Below are positions 40,543 through 48,818 of a DNA stretch of 64,000 nt, in pieces (position 1 is the first letter of the stretch; each line of letters begins with the position of its first letter). Source of the DNA: Pedobacter faecalis (GTDB taxonomy: Bacteria; Bacteroidota; Bacteroidia; Sphingobacteriales; Sphingobacteriaceae). The DNA lies in contig NZ_JARXOW010000001.1 in assembly GCF_030182585.1 (NCBI RefSeq), positions 620,001-684,000 of the forward strand. The letters run 5' to 3'. The position numbers and the translations under genes were made by a program. The notes beneath the pieces were generated by a model. It was not told where the DNA came from, ran no database searches, and saw only the letters and a list, made by a program, of their open reading frames with translations.

Positions 40543-40935
40543 TTAAGCGCCTCTCTTCTTTTTCACCCTATCCTTCATCGCTTCCATCCGTTTTGCTTTT
40601 AATTCTTTGTAGGTTGCCTTTTGCTGATCGGTCAGTATACTGTTGATCTGGTTCTCATGCGCCTCCCTGGCTGCTTTGAACGCCGCTCTGTCGGCCTTAG
40701 CTTTCTTTACACCTTTTACATGAGCCTCTTTGGCTTTTTTAGCTGCCTCAAGGTTCAGCGCGTAAATCTTCGACTGCTGGTCGGCCGTAAGTGAAAGGTC
40801 TTTGTTTAAACGTTCGGTCATTTTCTTTGCGCGCTCTTCAGGTGTTCTTACCTGTCCTTTATCCCTTCCATCCTGTGCAAATGCCATTGTGCTTAGTCCG
40901 ACAAGTACAGCGGCGGTAAAAATTAACTTTCTCAT
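40543..40935 (-). CDS. Spy/CpxP-like periplasmic protein
   Basis: A 130-residue exported protein with signal peptide MRKLIFTAAVLVGLSTMAFA. The mature part is wholly helical, basic, rich in Ala, Lys and Glu, with the LTADQQSKIYALNLEAAKKAK and ILTDQQKATYKELKAKRME repeats that are the Bacteroidetes counterpart of the LTxxQ motifs of Spy and CpxP. Such proteins act as ATP-independent chaperones or stress sensors in the periplasm. It is a single gene with a strong terminator. Confidence 0.82.
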   Translation of the reverse strand: MRKLIFTAAVLVGLSTMAFAQDGRDKGQVRTPEERAKKMTERLNKDLSLTADQQSKIYALNLEAAKKAKEAHVKGVKKAKADRAAFKAAREAHENQINSILTDQQKATYKELKAKRMEAMKDRVKKKRGA

Positions 40936-41016
40936 CTTCAGTTCCTCGTGTTTTATGGATATAGAGGGCTAAAGGGGCAAATAGTTTAAATGCTGAAATG
41001 TTAAGAAATGTTAAAA

Positions 41017-41259
41017 TCAGGGCAGGTTGTTTTCGAGCAGCAGAATGTCGGCGCCGATTTCGTCGACCAGGCGCTGACTGATCTCGTCGTCGGTACGCCA
41101 CTCGAGTTTGGTGTCGCCCTGCACGGTATATAAATGTCCGCTGCGTTCTCCGTTGATATATACAATATAATCGCCTTCCTGTGGTACCTCCACGCGTATG
41201 GCATGTGGTTCTCCATCTATGTCGATGGTGAATTCGTATGGGTTCAGATCTTTTTCCAT
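41017..41259 (-). CDS. Small conserved acidic protein (80 aa)
   Basis: An 80-residue soluble protein with no signal or membrane span. It reads as two beta-hairpins (YEFTIDIDGEPHAIRVEVP and DYIVYINGERSGHLY) followed by an acidic helix (TDDEISQRLVDEIGADILLLE). Short proteins with this layout are, to my memory, common in Sphingobacteriaceae, but I know no function. It stands between the Spy-like gene and a divergent small gene. Confidence 0.6.
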   Translation of the reverse strand: MEKDLNPYEFTIDIDGEPHAIRVEVPQEGDYIVYINGERSGHLYTVQGDTKLEWRTDDEISQRLVDEIGADILLLENNLP

Positions 41260-41355
41260 GGCCTTGTATGATTTGTTTCAGGAAAAACAGTGAACAAAGG
41301 AGATTGTTTTTTGTTACCCTTTAAAACCAGTATTCACCCTAAAAACGGAGGCATT

Positions 41356-41559
41356 ATGGAAAATGAACATGAAAAGCCGCTGGGTTCAAACCTGACGGGC
41401 ACCGCTGTTCCGGCCAAGCCGGGACACGATCGCGATATTAAACCTGAGGCTTACGTACCGGAAACTGATCCGGAAGAGAGCAATCCGGACAAAGCGCAAA
41501 ATACAGACGCCCTGCTGGGCGATGTATCCCACGACGATACGGAAGAGCTGACGGATTGA
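41356..41559 (+). CDS. Small acidic disordered protein (67 aa)
   Basis: A 67-residue, strongly acidic protein (MENEHEKPLGSNLTGTAVPA, then many Asp, Glu, Asn and Pro) with no hydrophobic core, so probably disordered. The ATG at 41356 is chosen because GGAGG lies four bases before it, and because the longer reading from 41290 adds an unrelated hydrophobic start. It converges with alaS; a hairpin lies between the stops. Function unknown. Confidence 0.55.
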   Translation: MENEHEKPLGSNLTGTAVPAKPGHDRDIKPEAYVPETDPEESNPDKAQNTDALLGDVSHDDTEELTD

Positions 41560-41585
41560 TGTGGTTTAATTACGGTTTAGTTAAG

Positions 41586-41609
41586 GAGGCGCTAAGCAAT
41601 TAGCGCCTC
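41586..41609. terminator. Bidirectional hairpin spanning the alaS stop codon
   Basis: Perfect arms GAGGCGCTAA (41586-41595) and TTAGCGCCTC (41600-41609) with a GCAA loop. The right arm and loop are the last codons of alaS, and the left arm includes its stop codon. The plus strand has a short TTTT after it. It probably ends transcription from both sides. Confidence 0.55.
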
Positions 41610-44291
41610 TGCTTTTGTAAGTACATTAGCCAGTCCGTCTTTGTTTTTACCGCCTGCAGTGGCGTAAAAAGGCTGACCACCGCCTCCGCCCTGAATCTCT
41701 TTAGCCAGTTCGCGCACAATGTTGGAGGCGTTCAGGCCTTTATCTTTCACGAGGTTTTCCGAAAGCATTACGGTGATACCCGGCTTATCGTCGATCAGTG
41801 TGGTAAGTACCAGGAACAGGTCGTCTACCAGGTCCTTCACCGCAAAAGCCAGGTTTTTGACGGCATCGGCCGAGGGCAGGTCGACATGCGTTGCGATCAT
41901 ATTGATGCCGTTATGGGTCTTCATATGATGAACGATCTCATGCTTAAGGTTGGCCGACTGCTCTATCAGTGCTTTCTCTGCATCTTTCTTCAGTTTGTTG
42001 TTTTCTTCGATGAGTGCCAGCACACTTCCTTTCAGGTCTTTGCTGTTCTTAAGCAATGCCCTGAGCTCGTTAAGCTCACGGTTCTGATCGAGGATAAAAG
42101 CTTCAGCTTTGTCGGCCGTAATCGCCTCGATACGTCTTACGCCTGCGGCAACGGCACTCTCGGCGGTTATCTTGAAGTATCCGATATCGCCTGTAGCCTT
42201 GGCATGCGTACCGCCGCAGAGTTCTTTTGAGTAATGATCGTCGAAAGTGATGATACGTACCAGGTCGCCATACTTCTCGCCAAACAAAGCCGTAACTCCA
42301 CTTGAAATTGCCTGATCGTAAGGCACATAACGCTGCTCTTTTAAAGGAATGTTTTCCCTGACTTTCTGGTTTACGAGGTGCTCGATCTCGGCGAGCTGCT
42401 CATCGGTTACCTTGGCAAAATGGGAGAAGTCGAACCGCAGGTAATCCGCGTTTACAAGGGAACCTTTTTGGTTGACATGGCTGCCCAGCACACGCTTTAA
42501 TGCAGCGTGAAGCAGGTGTGTAGCAGTGTGGTTAGCCTGGGTAAGCAGACGCTTGTCCTCATCTATGACGGCGTAAAACTTACCCTCCGGATCTTCAGGA
42601 AGCGCATCGCTGTAATGTACCGTGATGCCGTTTTCCTTACGTGTATCGGTGATCTCCACGGAAAACATTCGGCTGTGATCTTCCAGTCGACCAGTATCGC
42701 CTACCTGTCCACCGCCTTCTGCATAGAAAGGTGTTTTGCTCAATACGATCTGGTATTGCTCTTTACCTTTAGACAAAACCTTACGGTATTTGATGATCTG
42801 GGTTTCAGCTTCTACTTCATCGTAACCGGTAAACTCCGTCTCCAGATCTTCATTGATATTCACCCAATCGCCCGTATCTATCGAAGTAGCCGCGCGTGAA
42901 CGCTCCTTTTGTCGCAGTAAAGCAGCATTATATTCCTCCATGTCGACCTGCCAGTTTTTCTCCCTGGCCATCAGTTCGGTCAGGTCGATCGGAAAACCAT
43001 AGGTATCGTTCAGTTCGAAAGCGAACTCGCCCGAAATCACCATCTGATCTTTCAGTATGCTGTACACCCATGGGTCTTCAAAGGCCTTTTCAGGCTCTAT
43101 GGCGTTTTCAGACATCAGGTGATCTGCCTGTTTTTTGATATAGCTTTCAAAGCGCTGTATACCCGTAGCCAGGGTGCGCAGGAAGGAAAGTTCTTCTTCC
43201 AGGATCACCTTCTGCACGAAATCCTGCTGCAAGGCAAGCTCTTCAAATACACCCTCAAACTGCTGCGCCAATACCGGCACCAGCTGGTTCAGGAAAGGCT
43301 CTTTAAGGTTGAGGAAGGTATACGCATAACGTACGGCGCGACGAAGGATGCGGCGGATCACGTAACCCGCTTTATTATTGGATGGCAATTGTCCGTCGGC
43401 AATCACAAAGGAAATCGCCCGGATGTGGTCGGCCATCACACGCATCGCAATATCTGTTTTTTCATCAGCCCCGTAAACCACACCGGCGTGCGCAGCGATG
43501 TGCTGAATGAGTGGCTGAAATACGTCGGTATCATAATTGGACTGCTTCTGCTGAAGTACGCGAACTAAGCGCTCAAAACCCATACCCGTATCTACATGTT
43601 GTGCAGGTAGAGGCTGTAACGAGCCGTCTTTCAACCGGTTAAACTGCATGAATACGTTATTCCAGATCTCTATGACCTGAGGATGGTCGGCGTTGACCAG
43701 CGACTTGCCTTCTACCTGCGCACGCTCTTCGGCAGAGCGGCAGTCGACATGAATCTCCGAGCATGGCCCGCATGGTCCTGTATCGCCCATTTCCCAGAAA
43801 TTGTCTTTTTTATTTCCCAGGATGATGCGGTCTTCCGGAACAAACTGTTTCCATAATTCGTAAGCTTCGGTATCCCGTGGCAGGCCTTCCTTCTCATCGC
43901 CCTCGAAAATAGAGACGTACAGCTGATCTTTAGGAATCTTATACACCTCGGTCAGCAATTCCCAGCTCCAGGCAATGGCTTCTTTCTTGAAATAATCGCC
44001 AAAGCTCCAATTGCCCAGCATTTCAAACATCGTATGGTGATAGGTATCGATACCAACCTCTTCGAGGTCGTTATGCTTTCCTGAAACACGCAGACAACGC
44101 TGCGTATCGGCCACACGCGGGTATTTGATTGCGGCTTCGCCAAGGAACAGGTCTTTAAACTGGTTCATCCCCGCGTTGGTGAACATTAACGTGGGATCGT
44201 TTTTTATAACAATCGGCGCCGAAGGCACGATATTGTGCTGCTTCGATTTAAAAAACTCCAAAAATGCCTGTCTGATTTCCTTAGCTGTCAT
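41592..44291 (-). CDS. alaS: Alanyl-tRNA synthetase
   Basis: An 899-residue cytosolic enzyme that charges tRNA-Ala and clears mischarged Ser or Gly. N-terminal catalytic part ([41 protein letters not shown]), motif 2 with [23 protein letters not shown], then the tRNA domain, the editing domain with zinc ligands in [16 protein letters not shown] and [15 protein letters not shown], and a C-terminal oligomerisation domain with [14 protein letters not shown]. Length is near the family norm of about 875. It is divergent from the MerR-type gene and has its own -7 element. It is a good housekeeping anchor for the chromosomal nature of this part. Confidence 0.98.
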   Translation of the reverse strand: MTAKEIRQAFLEFFKSKQHNIVPSAPIVIKNDPTLMFTNAGMNQFKDLFLGEAAIKYPRVADTQRCLRVSGKHNDLEEVGIDTYHHTMFEMLGNWSFGDYFKKEAIAWSWELLTEVYKIPKDQLYVSIFEGDEKEGLPRDTEAYELWKQFVPEDRIILGNKKDNFWEMGDTGPCGPCSEIHVDCRSAEERAQVEGKSLVNADHPQVIEIWNNVFMQFNRLKDGSLQPLPAQHVDTGMGFERLVRVLQQKQSNYDTDVFQPLIQHIAAHAGVVYGADEKTDIAMRVMADHIRAISFVIADGQLPSNNKAGYVIRRILRRAVRYAYTFLNLKEPFLNQLVPVLAQQFEGVFEELALQQDFVQKVILEEELSFLRTLATGIQRFESYIKKQADHLMSENAIEPEKAFEDPWVYSILKDQMVISGEFAFELNDTYGFPIDLTELMAREKNWQVDMEEYNAALLRQKERSRAATSIDTGDWVNINEDLETEFTGYDEVEAETQIIKYRKVLSKGKEQYQIVLSKTPFYAEGGGQVGDTGRLEDHSRMFSVEITDTRKENGITVHYSDALPEDPEGKFYAVIDEDKRLLTQANHTATHLLHAALKRVLGSHVNQKGSLVNADYLRFDFSHFAKVTDEQLAEIEHLVNQKVRENIPLKEQRYVPYDQAISSGVTALFGEKYGDLVRIITFDDHYSKELCGGTHAKATGDIGYFKITAESAVAAGVRRIEAITADKAEAFILDQNRELNELRALLKNSKDLKGSVLALIEENNKLKKDAEKALIEQSANLKHEIVHHMKTHNGINMIATHVDLPSADAVKNLAFAVKDLVDDLFLVLTTLIDDKPGITVMLSENLVKDKGLNASNIVRELAKEIQGGGGGQPFYATAGGKNKDGLANVLTKAEALIA

Positions 44292-44311
44292 GTAATAAGA
44301 TTTGAATAGGG

Positions 44312-44319
44312 CAAAATTA
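44312..44319 (-). promoter_or_regulatory. -7 element TAATTTTG of alaS
   Basis: Perfect TAnnTTTG on the minus strand, 20 bases before the alaS ATG at 44291. No TTG at the standard distance. Confidence 0.45.
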
Positions 44320-44389
44320 GCATAATTCCGCTAAGGTAAAGGGCGAAAAAAATTTCCGGTGGTTCTATGGTTTGTTGCTAAACTTTATC

Positions 44390-44397
44390 TAAGTTTG
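44390..44397 (+). promoter_or_regulatory. -7 element TAAGTTTG of the MerR-type gene
   Basis: Perfect TAnnTTTG 45 bases before the ATG at 44443. A TTTG lies 15 bases upstream, too close for the usual spacing. Confidence 0.45.
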
Positions 44398-44442
44398 ACA
44401 ACTTCAAATAAAAGCTGTAAATCGTTAATAATCAATACCGGG

Positions 44443-44778
44443 ATGCCTTACAAAGAACGGGAAATCAATAAAATGTACTACACCATGGGTGAAGTAACCG
44501 AGATGTTTGGTGTAAACGCTTCGCAGATCAGATTTTATGAAAAGGAGTTTGACGTACTGCAGCCTAAGAAGAATAAAAAGGGCAACAGGCTCTTTACGCC
44601 AGAGGATATCGAAAATTTGAAAATCATCTTTCACCTGGTAGATGATAAGGGTTTCACGCTTAAAGGTGCCAAGGAGCACATGAAAAACAATAGCGGTGAG
44701 GTGAAAGAAAATCAGAAGATCATCGCCTCCCTGGAACGTCTGAAAGATTTCCTGCTCAAACTTAACGAGGAAATTTAA
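44443..44778 (+). CDS. MerR-family regulator
   Basis: A 111-residue regulator from the ATG at 44443; a reading from 44359 would add 28 residues lying upstream of the promoter-like element. It has the MerR winged helix (YTMGEVTEMFGVNASQIRFYEKEFDVLQPKKNKKGNRLFTPEDIENLKIIFHLVDDKGFTLKGAKEHM, residues 14-80) followed by a short coiled coil. It lacks a C-terminal ligand domain and metal cysteines. This short type is widespread and highly conserved in Bacteroidetes. The effector is unknown. Confidence 0.88.
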   Translation: MPYKEREINKMYYTMGEVTEMFGVNASQIRFYEKEFDVLQPKKNKKGNRLFTPEDIENLKIIFHLVDDKGFTLKGAKEHMKNNSGEVKENQKIIASLERLKDFLLKLNEEI

Positions 44779-44875
44779 ATCCGCTTCAAAATATCTGGCT
44801 GATATTCAGGTGTGTTTTAATTTAACCGGTTATCCATTTTGCTTTAAGGAAAAATAATGGCTGATTTGACGGCGT

Positions 44876-46903
44876 ATGTCTACCGTCAGATTATTTCTAT
44901 GCGTGTTTTTGTGGCCCGGCGCTTTTGGGTTAACGGCTTTGCGTGCCGGCGCACAGGAAACGGATGTTATTAAAGATATCATTGAACAGCTTTCGGAGAC
45001 GGCGCCGGAGGATACGGACTGGTCTGAATTGACGGAACGACTTATTTATCTGCGTAAACACCCTCTTGACCTGAACCGGGCCGACGCCGGGCAACTGAAA
45101 GAATTGTTGTTTCTTTCACCTCTGCAAATTGCAAACCTGCTGAACCATATTAAGGCCAACGGTGCGCTGCAGGATTTTGTGGAACTGCAGGTGGTTGAGG
45201 GCTTCGACGAGCTGACGCTCTCGATACTGAGTCCTTTCGTGTATGTGGGCAACGCGGGTACTGGGTTTTCGGGGACTGGGGTGGCCATCGAAGGCAAACA
45301 TGACCTGATGCTGAGGTATGGCCGGCTGCTGGAACAACAGAAGGGTTTCAAGGATTTGTCTGGCAGCAGGTATCTGGGCGGCCCCGACAAGGTGCTGATG
45401 CGGTATAAGTATACGGTCGACAAGCGTTTCTCGGCTGCCTTAATAGCTGAAAAAGACGCTGGAGAATCCTGGCTTAACAAGTATAGTCCCGATCACCTCT
45501 CCTTTCACGTAGCACTGTATAATCGCGGCCGACTGAAACGCCTGGTACTCGGCGATTACAGTCTGCAGTTCGGCCAGGGTCTCACCTTATGGTCCGGGTT
45601 TGCTTATGGCAAGGGACCGGATGTGACCAGTGTGGCGGCCAATGAGACCGGACTTAAAGCTTATCACTCGGCCAACGAGCTCTCCTTTTTCCGGGGCTCT
45701 GCAGCAAGTATTCGTCTGACGCAGCACCTTGACCTGACAGCTTTTGTTTCAAGGCGCCGCCTGGATGCAAGTTTGAAACAAACGGAGGACGGATTTACCC
45801 TACAGAATATCGGGTCGACCGGCCTGCACCGCACTGCTACCGAGCGAAAGAACCAGCATAGTCTGTCCCACACCCTGTACGGTACAGCCCTGCAATATCA
45901 CCGTTCAGATCTGAGTGTGGGGCTGGTCGCCCATCATTCCGGCTTCGGACATCGCTTCGTGACTGGCAATCAGCTGTACAACATGTACAGCTTTGAGGGC
46001 AGAGAACTCAGCAATGCGGGTTTTCATTACAGCTATACCTGGAAGAATACCTATATATACGGCGAGGCGGCCAATAGTATCGGCTCCGGCTGGGCTTTTG
46101 TAAATGGTATGCTAAGCAGCTTATCGCCGCGACTCTCATGGGTAATCTTGTACCGGCGCTACGACCGCGACTATCATAACTTCTTTAGTCGCGCCCCCGG
46201 CGAAGGCACAGAAACCAGCAATGAACGAGGCTTTTACACTGGGTTCAATTACAGCATCAGAAAAAAATGGCTGTTTTCTGTGTATGGCGACTATTTTCGC
46301 TTTCCGTGGCTCAAATATCGCGTTGATGCGCCTTCGTCGGGTTATGAGACACTCGGACAGGCGACCTACACGCCTAATAAGCAGAGCAGATTTTTACTGA
46401 GGTATAAGGTAGAACGTAAGCAGCAAAATGCCGATGGCGGAGGCGAAGGTGTGGTTCCCGTCGTGAAGCAAACGCTTCGAATGGACGGGAGCTGGAAGTG
46501 GGGACCGCGGATTGCGCTTCATCACCGTACGGAGCTTAGCGGGTATGAGAAGGCTGCGATCAAAGAAACAGGTTGGGCCGTGATGCAGGATGCGGACTAT
46601 AAGCCGCTTCGTGGCCGGATGTCGTTTAATGTCCGTCTGGCTTATTTTTGCACACCTTCCTACAACAGCCGGATTTATGCCTATGAGGATGATGTACTCT
46701 ATGGTGGCGCTTCGGCGGCATACAGCGGTAAGGGCCTAAGGTTTTATCAGAACGTTCGGGTGCGCTTGTGGCGGTCGGGCGACCTCTGGCTGAGGTATGC
46801 TATATACTGGTATTCGGACCGGGAGACTATTGGGACCGGCCTCGACGAGATACAGGGCAACCAGAAATCAGACTTCAAAATACAGTTTAGATATCAGTTT
46901 TGA
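44876..46903 (+). CDS. Helix-hairpin-helix protein with outer-membrane beta-barrel
   Basis: A 675-residue exported protein (signal peptide up to about ALRAGAQ). Residues 45-125 hold helix-hairpin-helix units of the ComEA type: PLDLNRADAGQLKELLFLSPLQIANLLNHI and LQDFVELQVVEGFDELTLSILSPFV. The rest (about 130-675) is rich in alternating aromatic strands (YSLQFGQGLTLWSGFAYG, FRYQF at the end), i.e. an outer-membrane barrel with a C-terminal aromatic residue. The next gene, comEC, starts inside its stop codon. A DNA-binding domain joined to an outer-membrane barrel and coupled to the DNA channel gene suggests a part in DNA uptake. The barrel function is inference. Confidence 0.82.
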   Translation: MSTVRLFLCVFLWPGAFGLTALRAGAQETDVIKDIIEQLSETAPEDTDWSELTERLIYLRKHPLDLNRADAGQLKELLFLSPLQIANLLNHIKANGALQDFVELQVVEGFDELTLSILSPFVYVGNAGTGFSGTGVAIEGKHDLMLRYGRLLEQQKGFKDLSGSRYLGGPDKVLMRYKYTVDKRFSAALIAEKDAGESWLNKYSPDHLSFHVALYNRGRLKRLVLGDYSLQFGQGLTLWSGFAYGKGPDVTSVAANETGLKAYHSANELSFFRGSAASIRLTQHLDLTAFVSRRRLDASLKQTEDGFTLQNIGSTGLHRTATERKNQHSLSHTLYGTALQYHRSDLSVGLVAHHSGFGHRFVTGNQLYNMYSFEGRELSNAGFHYSYTWKNTYIYGEAANSIGSGWAFVNGMLSSLSPRLSWVILYRRYDRDYHNFFSRAPGEGTETSNERGFYTGFNYSIRKKWLFSVYGDYFRFPWLKYRVDAPSSGYETLGQATYTPNKQSRFLLRYKVERKQQNADGGGEGVVPVVKQTLRMDGSWKWGPRIALHHRTELSGYEKAAIKETGWAVMQDADYKPLRGRMSFNVRLAYFCTPSYNSRIYAYEDDVLYGGASAAYSGKGLRFYQNVRVRLWRSGDLWLRYAIYWYSDRETIGTGLDEIQGNQKSDFKIQFRYQF

Positions 46904-48696
46904 AACATTTGAAAAACAATGGTTTGTCGGACATTACACTGGCGCGAATTACCTTACCTTATGTGCTTGGTTTATGTGCATTTTATGCCTTGCGGCATAG
47001 TAGCCTGCTTAGCTTGTTGGTCGCCCTAAGCAGTATACTATTTATCTGCTTATGTGTGGCAAACATGCTGTATGCCCGGGCGAGGATGTACCGCTACAAG
47101 CTAATTATCGGTGCACTACTTTATCTGCTGCTTTTCTTGCTGGGCGGCATATGCTGCCTGCTTCACCGGCAGTCTGACCGACCCCAGCACTTTTCCCACC
47201 TGCCCCGGAGCGGCTACCTGCGCATCAGGGTAGATACGGAACCACATGATAAGCCAGGTTCGGTCGCCTTTACGGCTGATGTGACCGCCTGGGGATCGGA
47301 TACCCTGCGGAGTACCCTGGGCAGGTTGCAGGTATACCTGAGGCTCGATAGTCCCGCCGCCTTGCCTAAGTTGCGTTACGGTGATGAATTGTTGATCCCG
47401 GCAAAATATCGCGAGCCGAAAGCACCGCAACATGAGGGGCAGTTTGATTATCGGGCATGGCTGGCTGCGAAGAATGTGTATCACCAGGCTTTCCTGGAAG
47501 AAAGTAAGGTTAGGCTGCTTGCGAGGGATAAGGGAAACCCGGTTCAGGCTTTTGCCTTTAAATTGCGGGCGCAGCAGGTATCGTATTACCGGAAGGTGAT
47601 TTCAAAAGCGGATCATCAGGCGCTGCTCTCGGCGCTGATATTAGGTTATAAAGCTGAATTGGATCAGCATACGCTGACGATGTATGCGGGCACGGGAATC
47701 ATTCATGCCCTTTCGGTATCCGGCATGCATGTGGGAATGATCTACATGGTGCTTACCTGGCTGCTCAGGTTCATGGATGGCGGGCGTTTGCTCAGGACGA
47801 TCCGAACGATGCTGATGTTGCTTTTGATCTGGGGGTATGCGGTGCTGACCGGCCTCTCGCCTTCTGCCCTGCGGGCAGCCGTGATGATCAGCGTTTTAAT
47901 ATTATCGCGAGCCGCTTCAAGGCCGGTCAATAACTACAACGTACTTGCATTTACAGCGCTCGTGATGCTGGTAGCTGATCCGTTTCTGGTATGGGATGCA
48001 GGATTTCAGCTCTCTTTCCTGGCGGTGTTTGGTTTGATGTGGCTGCAGCCAAAGTTCGAGGGAATATACCGCCCGCCTAACCGCGTTGTTGCTTTTTTCT
48101 GGAGTTCGACATGCATGTCGATTGCCGCGCAACTGGCTACTTTCCCGCTAAGCATCTACTATTTTCATCAGTTTCCAGTCTGCTTTCTGGTCAGCAACCT
48201 GTTTGTACTGCTGCCGCTTACGATGATCATGTACCTGGGTATTGCGCTGCTTTTGTTGCGGGCCGGTTTTCTGGCTGGCGTACTGGAATATTTGATAGAC
48301 CTGATGCACCGGGGATTGAATGCGATTGCAGGTATGCCGGGTTCGACCATTTCGGGTATTTGGGTTGACCGGACGGAACTTGTGCTGATCACACTTAGTG
48401 GTGTATTATTGGTGTTTGCTTTTTCGCACGGCAAAAAGCAACTGTTGATCGCTGCCCTGTGCTGTGGCTTGTGCACGCAGCTTTATCATACAATGGGGCT
48501 GTTTAGTTCACTGTCCCAACGTAAGTCTATCCGCTTTGATCTTCCGCAGGGTAAAATAATGGCTTTTTTATCCGGCAGGCATGCTGTGCTGGTAGCACTG
48601 AGGCAGCCCGACAAGGAAAAATTTCGTTATTTGATTAAGCCGGTGCTGGATAAACATAGGGTTGCGGGTGAGCAATGGCTTTTTATTTCTAAATAA
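46900..48696 (+). CDS. comEC: ComEC/Rec2-type DNA channel protein
   Basis: A 598-residue inner-membrane protein with about ten spans. The N-terminal DUF4131/OB-like region (about 30-190) is followed by the competence core: LLSALILGYKAELDQHTLTMYAGTGIIHALSVSGMHVGMIY (residues 246-290), GLSPSALRAAVMISVLILSR, and WDAGFQLSFLAVFGL. The C-terminal metallo-beta-lactamase domain of longer ComEC proteins is absent, as is usual in Bacteroidetes. ComEC carries single-stranded DNA across the inner membrane. It starts with TTG overlapping the TGA of the preceding gene, so the two are translationally coupled. Confidence 0.92.
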   Translation: MKHLKNNGLSDITLARITLPYVLGLCAFYALRHSSLLSLLVALSSILFICLCVANMLYARARMYRYKLIIGALLYLLLFLLGGICCLLHRQSDRPQHFSHLPRSGYLRIRVDTEPHDKPGSVAFTADVTAWGSDTLRSTLGRLQVYLRLDSPAALPKLRYGDELLIPAKYREPKAPQHEGQFDYRAWLAAKNVYHQAFLEESKVRLLARDKGNPVQAFAFKLRAQQVSYYRKVISKADHQALLSALILGYKAELDQHTLTMYAGTGIIHALSVSGMHVGMIYMVLTWLLRFMDGGRLLRTIRTMLMLLLIWGYAVLTGLSPSALRAAVMISVLILSRAASRPVNNYNVLAFTALVMLVADPFLVWDAGFQLSFLAVFGLMWLQPKFEGIYRPPNRVVAFFWSSTCMSIAAQLATFPLSIYYFHQFPVCFLVSNLFVLLPLTMIMYLGIALLLLRAGFLAGVLEYLIDLMHRGLNAIAGMPGSTISGIWVDRTELVLITLSGVLLVFAFSHGKKQLLIAALCCGLCTQLYHTMGLFSSLSQRKSIRFDLPQGKIMAFLSGRHAVLVALRQPDKEKFRYLIKPVLDKHRVAGEQWLFISK

Positions 48697-48777
48697 AAAA
48701 TCAAACAAATACTCCTGATGGTTGTTAACACTCCTTTACATTTTAAGGGTCGCTCTTTTAATTGTTCAAATTTCTGA

Positions 48778-48785
48778 TATTTTTG
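48778..48785 (+). promoter_or_regulatory. -7 element TATTTTTG of the phytochrome operon
   Basis: Perfect TAnnTTTG 33 bases before the bphP ATG; the expected leader would be about 25 bases. No well-spaced TTG. Confidence 0.5.
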
Positions 48786-48818
48786 TGCGATATCCTTATC
48801 ATACACGACTAACATTAC

